From: an uncultured Alphaproteobacteria bacterium
GTDB lineage: Bacteria > Pseudomonadota > Alphaproteobacteria > SP197
Assembly (NCBI GenBank): GCA_943787175.1
Contig: CALSLK010000015.1
Coordinates: forward strand, 1-64,000
Direction of reading: 5' to 3'
Length of the DNA stretch: 64,000 bases
Shown: piece by piece, positions 58,947-64,000 of the stretch
Numbering within the stretch: position 1 is the first letter of the stretch
How the letters are laid out: every line of letters begins with the position of its first letter
Program-made: the position numbers and the translations under genes
The notes under the pieces: model-generated
Told to the model about the DNA's origin: nothing
Databases searched by the model: none
What the model saw: the letters and a program-made list of their open reading frames with translations, nothing else

Positions 58947-60155
58947 ATGCCAGAAAATTGCAACGTTTCGAGCCTGGAAACCCTCGCTGACCGGCGGCTT
59001 GCCCTGACCTGGGCTGATGGCCAGACAAGTCGGTATCATTTCGTCTGGCTGCGTCAGCAGCACTTCCATCCCGCGATCGGCCGGCCTGATCAGCAGCTGG
59101 GTGACTCTCTGCGTCTGCCCGATGACCCCGATGATCTCATCGTCGAGGACTGCGCTATCGAGGATGGCTGCCTCATGGTCCGTTGGGCCAACGACGATGC
59201 CGTCACGCGCCACGATCTCACGTGGCTGCGACGCAATGCCTATGATCGGGAGCAACGTCTGGCCCGCAAGGCCAGGCTCCAGACCTGGGTCGGGGACGAG
59301 ACAGCTGGTTCTCAATGGCTCGACTGGGAACAGGTCGTTCAGGATGAGGCGGCGCTTTATGGCCTGTTCCTGCGCCTGCGCGACAGGGGCGTTGCACGCC
59401 TGCGTGGTGCGCCCACGCGCAAGGAAGAGATACGCCGCCTGGCAGACCGCTTCGGGGCGCTGCGCAATACCGACTTTGGACTGATCGGAGAGATCGTCTC
59501 GAAACCGCCCAAAGAGGCTGGCCGTTACGCCAACATCGGTTCGGGCAGCGCGGGACCGCTGGCTGCCCACACCGATGAGGGCTGGCGCTATGCGCCGCCG
59601 GGCATCAACTTTCACCTCGCCATCGAGAACACACCAGGTAGTGGCGGTGAGTCCATGCTGTTTGACGGTCTTCTGGCCGCCGAAAGGCTGCGCACCAACA
59701 ACCCCGAAGCGTTTGCCTTTCTCTCTTCAACGCCCATGCGGTTTGCCGCCGAGCGCAATCCACAGGAACGGTATTACGCCCACGGGCGGATGATCGCTAC
59801 GGACCGTGACGGGGAGGTCGTTGGCGTCCGCTTCTCGGATCGGACCCTGGGAGTCCAGGACCTTGATGAAGACCTGATAGAACCGGCCTATCGGGCGCTG
59901 CGTGCCTTTGCATCTGAGATGTATGCTGATGACCTGGTGTACCGCTACAAGCTTCAGCCCGGCGAATGTCATGTCTTTGACAACCACCGCGTCCTCCACG
60001 CCCGCTCTGGATTTGATCCGGCAACGGGACCGCGTTACATCCAGCAGTGCTCGGTTGACCGGGAGGAGTTTCACAACACCTATCGTCAGCTTGCTGAAAA
60101 ACTGGGTCATGGGGATGATGCCGCCATGATCCTGCCGAACGGCGCGCTAGGCTAG
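58947..60155 (+). CDS. TauD/gamma-butyrobetaine-hydroxylase-like 2OG/Fe(II) oxygenase
   Basis: About 402 residues. N-terminal DUF971/GBBH-N-like region (ALTWADGQTSRYHFVWLR), then the TauD domain with H-x-D in GPLAAHTDEGWRYAPPG and the distal His in FDNHRVLHARSGFDP. The layout of a small N-terminal zinc-like domain plus TauD domain matches gamma-butyrobetaine or trimethyllysine hydroxylases. A start at 58917 is possible, but ATG 58947 has GAGG upstream and a better family fit. A GcvT-like gene follows 41 bases later, implying joint catabolism of a methylated amine. Confidence 0.82.
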   Translation: MPENCNVSSLETLADRRLALTWADGQTSRYHFVWLRQQHFHPAIGRPDQQLGDSLRLPDDPDDLIVEDCAIEDGCLMVRWANDDAVTRHDLTWLRRNAYDREQRLARKARLQTWVGDETAGSQWLDWEQVVQDEAALYGLFLRLRDRGVARLRGAPTRKEEIRRLADRFGALRNTDFGLIGEIVSKPPKEAGRYANIGSGSAGPLAAHTDEGWRYAPPGINFHLAIENTPGSGGESMLFDGLLAAERLRTNNPEAFAFLSSTPMRFAAERNPQERYYAHGRMIATDRDGEVVGVRFSDRTLGVQDLDEDLIEPAYRALRAFASEMYADDLVYRYKLQPGECHVFDNHRVLHARSGFDPATGPRYIQQCSVDREEFHNTYRQLAEKLGHGDDAAMILPNGALG

Positions 60156-60196
60156 AATCACAATACGTCAGACACCGAACTTCCGTTGGAGAAGAG

Positions 60197-61363
60197 ATGG
60201 CCAAGAATCTGCAAGAGCCCGATGACCGCAGCAACACGGTGGGGATCAGCGCCCGGCGCTTCGAAGAGTCACCCTATGTCTCGCGCTACGAAACGCCCGA
60301 GATGGTGCGTGGCGTTTATGCGGATCGTTTCTTCCCGATCTACAACGGCGAAGATCCCATGGAGCTTTACTGGACCATGCGCCGCAAGGCCGTGATCTTT
60401 GATGTGCCGGAGAAGCCGGTCGAGATTTCCGGTCCCGATGCCGTGCCGTTTCTCGAAAAAGTGCTGGCACGCAAGATCTCCACCTTGAAGGAAGGCCGTG
60501 GTCGTTATGCCCTGGCCTGCACGCCCCAGGGCGGCATCTTCATGGATGGCGTCGTGTTTCATGTCGCAAAGGACCGGTACTGGTACGTGCAGGCCGACGG
60601 TGCGTTTGAAACCTGGCTCATCGCCCATAGCGGCGGCTTCGACGTCACGATTTCTGATCCGCTTTCGCGGGTTATCCAGATTCAGGGCCCGAGATCACAG
60701 GACATCATGCGTGACGCCAGCGCCGGCAGCATCAACGAGGACATGAAGTACTTCCACGCCGGGTTTTACGATCTGGGCGGGCAGGAACTTTACGTGTCAC
60801 GCACCGGGTTCACCGGTGAGCTGGGTTTCGAGATTTACAGTCTGGGTGAGGCGACGGACCATCTTGCGCTGTGGGATCACCTGATGGCTGCAGGCGAACC
60901 TCACGGCATGGCGTTCTCGAGCACCAGTTCCATGAGCATGCGCCGCATCGAGGCCGGTATCCTCGGCAACACAACCGATATCGATATGACCATGACGCCG
61001 TTCGAGGCGGGGCTTGGTGCTTTTGTTGATCTCGACAAGGACGACTTTGTCGGGCGCGATGCTCTTGTCGATGTCGATCAGCGACCGCTGCTCTTCGGCC
61101 TGAAATGTGACGTACTGCCGGCCGTTACCAGCACGGTCCTGGATGGTGAAACGCCGGTTGCAGGCATGACGATGGGCGTCCTGTCGCCAACCCTTGGATG
61201 TGGCATCGGTTATGTCCGGTTCAATGAACCCGGCGACTGGGTCGGCCGCACCCTCAAGATCATGTTGGCATCAGGAGCCGTGCATGACTGCGAGATCGTT
61301 GATCTACCGTTTGTCGACCCTGATAAACAGATCGTTCGCGGACTGGACCGGACCATTCCCTGA
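60197..61363 (+). CDS. GcvT-family tetrahydrofolate-dependent aminomethyl/demethylase
   Basis: 388 residues. ARRFEESPYVSRYETPEMVR, then EISGPDAVPFLEKVLARKIS, GRYALACTPQGGIFMDGVVF and SRTGFTGELGFEIYSL, the folate-binding GcvT fold. Size and N-terminal region resemble the DmdA/aminomethyltransferase-like group rather than glycine-cleavage T protein, and no gcvH or gcvP is present. A demethylation of a quaternary or sulfonium substrate with THF as acceptor is plausible. Co-directional with the TauD-like gene. Confidence 0.8.
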   Translation: MAKNLQEPDDRSNTVGISARRFEESPYVSRYETPEMVRGVYADRFFPIYNGEDPMELYWTMRRKAVIFDVPEKPVEISGPDAVPFLEKVLARKISTLKEGRGRYALACTPQGGIFMDGVVFHVAKDRYWYVQADGAFETWLIAHSGGFDVTISDPLSRVIQIQGPRSQDIMRDASAGSINEDMKYFHAGFYDLGGQELYVSRTGFTGELGFEIYSLGEATDHLALWDHLMAAGEPHGMAFSSTSSMSMRRIEAGILGNTTDIDMTMTPFEAGLGAFVDLDKDDFVGRDALVDVDQRPLLFGLKCDVLPAVTSTVLDGETPVAGMTMGVLSPTLGCGIGYVRFNEPGDWVGRTLKIMLASGAVHDCEIVDLPFVDPDKQIVRGLDRTIP

Positions 61364-61365
61364 GA

Positions 61366-62100
61366 TCAGGCTTCGGTCTCCCAACTTCCGCCGGTCTTGA
61401 GATAGCCAATGGGGTCGCTTGCGCGTTGCTCATAGGCTTCACGCAAGGGGCGCGCAGCTTCAAAGACTTGGCGCAAGGCCGTGACGGCATCGGGGTCATG
61501 ATCGACGCGCAGATCAAGCACGGGAGTGCGCCCACCACTGCCATAGACATGGGCGTCGCCGTTTGTGTCGAGGACACGCACAAAGGCGGAAAGTTCGGGT
61601 TGATGAACGCCTTCGTCAGCCTGACCGCCGCCATCGCGTCCGCCCTCGATGGCACGAAGAAGGCGCTCAGCAAGGCTTGCCTGGGGATCAGAGTCAAAGC
61701 CCGCGATCATGCCGGCCACCGTTGCTTCACCGGCCAGCATGTTGCCCAGCGCAACACCGCCGTCGGTTGTCGCATGGCCCATCCAGTCATGGTTATTGGC
61801 ACCGGTGTAGACCCAGCTGTGGCCCTCGCTGTCGAGGACGCCAAGCTGGCGATACGAGAGATGAGAATCCGACTTGGCGAGTTCGCCTTCCAGCGCGTCG
61901 TAGCCAACGCCGGCTGTGAGCAAATCGCCGGCTTCCCAACCCAGTCCGGGTCGTGCGACGGCCTGACTCGCGACAATCCATTGTTTGCCGTTCGCGCGAA
62001 ACCACTGACCCAGCCGCGCGCCCACGGCAATCGAGGTCGTGGCCGAACTCAGTCCGATTTCACCCGTGCGATTGCATCGGCCCAGCATGGTGAAGGTCAT
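61366..62100 (-). CDS. DUF1028 (Ntn-hydrolase-like) protein
   Basis: About 244 residues. MTFTMLGRCNRTGEIGLSSA, then ASQAVARPGLGWEAGDLL, GANNHDWMGHATTDGGVALG and a long C-terminal segment (GHATTDGGVALGNMLAGEAT). The N-terminal TM[LIV]GRC/D-x-x-TGE pattern defines the family, often found with amide-hydrolysing gene sets. The nucleophile may be the Thr following cleavage. Its stop is two bases from the convergent GcvT stop. ATG 62100 preferred; 62157 is less likely. Confidence 0.82.
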   Translation of the reverse strand: MTFTMLGRCNRTGEIGLSSATTSIAVGARLGQWFRANGKQWIVASQAVARPGLGWEAGDLLTAGVGYDALEGELAKSDSHLSYRQLGVLDSEGHSWVYTGANNHDWMGHATTDGGVALGNMLAGEATVAGMIAGFDSDPQASLAERLLRAIEGGRDGGGQADEGVHQPELSAFVRVLDTNGDAHVYGSGGRTPVLDLRVDHDPDAVTALRQVFEAARPLREAYEQRASDPIGYLKTGGSWETEA

Positions 62101-62196
62101 GGTACTGCTCCTGTGGTTCGGTTTCAGTATGCCATCAAACGCACGCTGAACCGTCATGGTTGCAGCAATCGGCCGCGCGTCGTAGCAAGGGACCGT

Positions 62197-62283
62197 GCCC
62201 GCTTGGCGGAATTGGTAGACGCACGAGACTTAAAATCTCGGGTCCTTCGGGGCGTACAGGTTCAAGTCCTGTAGCGGGCACCA
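62197..62283 (+). tRNA. tRNA-Leu (anticodon UAA)
   Basis: Acceptor stem GCCCGCT (62197-62203) pairs with AGCGGGC (62273-62279), followed by A and encoded CCA. Anticodon stem CGAGA/TCTCG surrounds loop CTTAAAA, giving UAA. A long variable arm (GGTCCTTCGGGGCG) marks a class II tRNA. T-arm GGTTCAAGTCCTG is visible. An integrase gene begins 65 bases downstream. Confidence 0.97.
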
Positions 62284-62347
62284 CCTCCTGCACTAACTCA
62301 CTGATATGTCGGCGTTTTTTCTGTTGGCAATCCAGGTGACGTACAGG

Positions 62348-62779
62348 ATGACGTACAATTTATCCCCTCATATCCGTGTTCGCAGCGGCATCTATCACTT
62401 CGTCAGGCGTGTCCCTGCTGACCTTCAGCAGCACTATCGTAGCGACAGGGTAAGTATCAGCCTGCGGACCAGGTCAACCAAAGCTGCATACCGTTCTGCA
62501 ACGTCGATCAACCAGCGCCTTGATGATTACTGGCATGGACTGAGGCTCCAGAAGATGGATGTGCCAGCTTTGCATCTGGTCATCGATGGTGAAGCTGACG
62601 TGACCGATAACAACCCCACCATGATGGAGGCGGTTGATAGCTATCTGCTGCTAAAAAAAGACAAGCAGTCACCAACCTTCATCCGTGCAGCCAAGCGCAA
62701 TGGCAGGTATGTGGCAGAGGCATTGGGTAATAGACTGTCCGTCGTCAGAACATTTGGGACGCGTGAGCTCGTTTTCTAA
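62348..62779 (+). pseudogene. Tyrosine-recombinase-type integrase, truncated by IS3 copy 2
   Basis: The native part is about 129 residues: MTYNLSPHIRVRSGIYHFVR, then RVPADLQQHYRSDRVSISLR, TRSTKAAYRSATSINQRLDD, VDSYLLLKKDKQSP and VAEALGNR. The R-x-x-x-Y-F-R-R-V-P and S-L-R-T-x-x-K-x-A-A-x-R pattern is the N-terminal DNA-binding arm of island integrases (DUF6538-like). The IS begins at 62736, and the remaining codons to 62779 are IS sequence, so the catalytic R-H-R-Y part is lost. It lies 65 bases after tRNA-Leu, the usual site of such elements. Start 62348 is preferred over 62306. Confidence 0.8.
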
Positions 62780-62808
62780 TTGAGTATCTGGCTCATCTTG
62801 ATTTGATG

Positions 62809-63783
62809 TTAAGCCGCTTGTTGTTGATGGTTCAAGCGGCGGGTTTGGATGGTGAGTTTTTTGATCTTTTCCCTCTTTTCGATGATGGCTGTGTGGCGCC
62901 CGAAGTAAGCATCCGATGGTGTGACGTTGCCAATGCTCTCGTGGTAGCGATGGTTGTTGTAATAATCCACGAAGGTGCCGATCTGGTTTTCGAGATCGCC
63001 CTGCAGATAGTAGTTTTCCAGCAAGATCCGGTTCTTGAGCGTCTGATGCCAACGCTCGATCTTACCCTGGGTCTGCGGGTGATAGGGTGCACCGCGAACG
63101 TGCTCCATACCCTGGCCTTCAAGCCATTCGGCCAGATCGCCGGATATATAGGACGAACCATTATCGCTGAGCAGCCGGGGTTTATGGATGACCTCGGCCT
63201 GGTCGCAGCCTGATGCTTCCAACGCGAGTTCCAGTGTCTGGGTCACATCGCCCGCCTTCATGGTGGTGCACAGCTTCCAGGCGATGATGTAGCGCGAGTA
63301 GTCGTCGAGAATGGTCGACAGATAGAACCATCCCCATCCGATGACCTTGAAGTAGGTGAAGTCGGTCTGCCAGAGCTGGTTCGGAGCTGAGGTCTTGTCC
63401 TTGAACTCATTCGCTGCCTTGATGACGATGAAGGCCGGGCTGGTGATCAGGTCGTGGGCCTTGAGCAGCCGGTAGACAGACGCTTCTGAGACAAAATAGC
63501 GTCTCGTGTCAGTGAACCTCACGGCCAGTTCCCTGGACGATAGTTCCGGCTCATCCAGGGCCATCTCCACGATCTGCTGGCGCACATCGTCGGGGATGCG
63601 GTTCCACACCCGACCGGGGCCACTGGTGCGGTCATCAAGGCCGCCTCCACCTCGATACCGGTCGTACCACCGGTAAAACGTCGTGCTCGGGATGCCCAGC
63701 TTATCCAACGTCCGCCGGACCGGTAGATGAGAGCCTTCGACCAGCCTGATGATTTCCAGTTTCTCAGATGCGGGATATCTCAT
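62809..63783 (-). CDS. IS3-family transposase OrfB, copy 2
   Basis: 324 residues, identical to copy 1 except SEASVYRLL for SEASAYRLL. DDE residues are intact, so it could be active with OrfA. Confidence 0.95.
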   Translation of the reverse strand: MRYPASEKLEIIRLVEGSHLPVRRTLDKLGIPSTTFYRWYDRYRGGGGLDDRTSGPGRVWNRIPDDVRQQIVEMALDEPELSSRELAVRFTDTRRYFVSEASVYRLLKAHDLITSPAFIVIKAANEFKDKTSAPNQLWQTDFTYFKVIGWGWFYLSTILDDYSRYIIAWKLCTTMKAGDVTQTLELALEASGCDQAEVIHKPRLLSDNGSSYISGDLAEWLEGQGMEHVRGAPYHPQTQGKIERWHQTLKNRILLENYYLQGDLENQIGTFVDYYNNHRYHESIGNVTPSDAYFGRHTAIIEKREKIKKLTIQTRRLNHQQQAA

Positions 63784-64000
63784 TCCTCGTCTCCCCCATC
63801 CCCGATCATGCTTTTTTTGAGTAACCGGTTCTCCAGTATCTGTTCGGCCAGCGCCTCCTTGAGATCGCGGGCTTCGACACGCAGTGTCTTAACCTCGGGA
63901 CTGCTGGCCTGACGCGCCGTGTCGCCGGCAAGGCGCTTCTTGCCAGCCTCCAGGAACTCCTTGGACCAACTGTAATAAAGACCCTCGGCGATGCCTTCAT
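63780..64000 (-). CDS. IS3-family transposase OrfA, copy 2 (5' part outside window)
   Basis: Matches copy 1 OrfA from MKASPRVF-equivalent sequence in the other frame onward; the true frame carries HEGIAEGLYYSWSKEFLEAG through ENRLLKKSMIGDGGDEE. The N-terminal third is beyond the window edge. It overlaps OrfB by four bases as in copy 1. Confidence 0.9.
   Translation of the reverse strand, partial: EGIAEGLYYSWSKEFLEAGKKRLAGDTARQASSPEVKTLRVEARDLKEALAEQILENRLLKKSMIGDGGDEE

Larger units (their letters stand above)
62736..64000 (-). mobile_element. IS3-family insertion sequence, copy 2 (right end beyond window)
   Basis: Collinear with copy 1 at an exact offset of 62068 bases, same orientation, and almost identical (one base difference seen at 63477). 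The left end TGTCCGTCGTCAG starts after AATAGAC. The right end, expected near 64240, is outside, so the target duplication cannot be checked. Confidence 0.95.

Noticed and set aside
60100..60196. A glycine riboswitch before the GcvT-like gene
   Set aside because: The gap after the TauD-like stop is only 41 bases and shows no tandem aptamer-like pairing.
62197..62347. Attachment-site direct repeat of the tRNA-Leu 3' end inside this window
   Set aside because: I found no second copy of the TTCAAGTCCTG...CACCA end elsewhere in the window; the partner, if any, lies outside.

Overview
The window looks like a chromosomal segment of a GC-rich alphaproteobacterium, probably a free-living Rhodospirillales-like heterotroph. 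Evidence for this is the F1-ATPase zeta inhibitor (DUF1476), the order purC-purS-purQ-purL-bolA-grxD, a CimA citramalate synthase, a nadE-gltX-cysS-cimA-trmJ run, and many orphan transporters and 2OG/Fe(II) oxygenases. No phage structural genes, CRISPR array or plasmid functions were seen.

Layout. (1) 1-2988: the 3' end of a Rieske oxygenase gene, a gene cut by an IS3-family element (668-2172), and an FkbM methyltransferase gene cut on the other side of the same element. (2) 3132-11625: gabD, an ABC exporter, choline sulfatase, a class IV aminotransferase, a CDF transporter and a CorA/ZntB transporter. Most genes here carry apparent one-base insertions. (3) 11758-21000: glutathione reductase, an imine-reductase-like enzyme, class II DAHP synthase, nicotinate phosphoribosyltransferase, a zinc-less alcohol dehydrogenase, then a three-gene minus-strand operon of two 2OG oxygenases around a SABATH carboxyl methyltransferase. 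(4) 21126-31261: nadE-gltX, cysS-cimA-trmJ-hydrolase, rpsD, an M81 peptidase and a DUF1653 gene. (5) 31490-39527: the purine block (purL, purQ, purS, purC, purB) with bolA, grxD, a DOPA-dioxygenase-like gene, an NRDE gene and the zeta inhibitor. (6) 39700-48111: an orphan DctP, a DUF547 protein, two glycosyltransferases, a hydratase-MFS-EamA operon and a decayed second TRAP binding protein. (7) 48108-53454: radC, map, sfsA, an ExbB/ExbD-like operon, a CinA-like protein and a chimeric cyclase fragment. (8) 53443-62100: EamA and LysR, MFS, serine hydrolase, flavodoxin-like, TauD/GBBH-like plus GcvT-like demethylase, DUF1028. (9) 62197-64000: tRNA-Leu(UAA), an integrase gene at its 3' end cut by a second, nearly identical IS copy.

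Themes. Housekeeping operons (NAD, aminoacyl-tRNA, isoleucine precursor, purine) alternate with catabolic cassettes for sulfate esters, quaternary amines and C4-semialdehydes. Several palindromic intergenic repeats recur. One-base insertions are frequent in the first 11 kb, and one lies in cysS, which is expected to be essential. At least part of the apparent gene decay may therefore be sequence error. The most interesting biology is the SABATH/2OG-oxygenase operon, the ExbB/ExbD-like operon with an unusual periplasmic partner, the GBBH-like/GcvT-like pair, and the IS-interrupted island end at tRNA-Leu.
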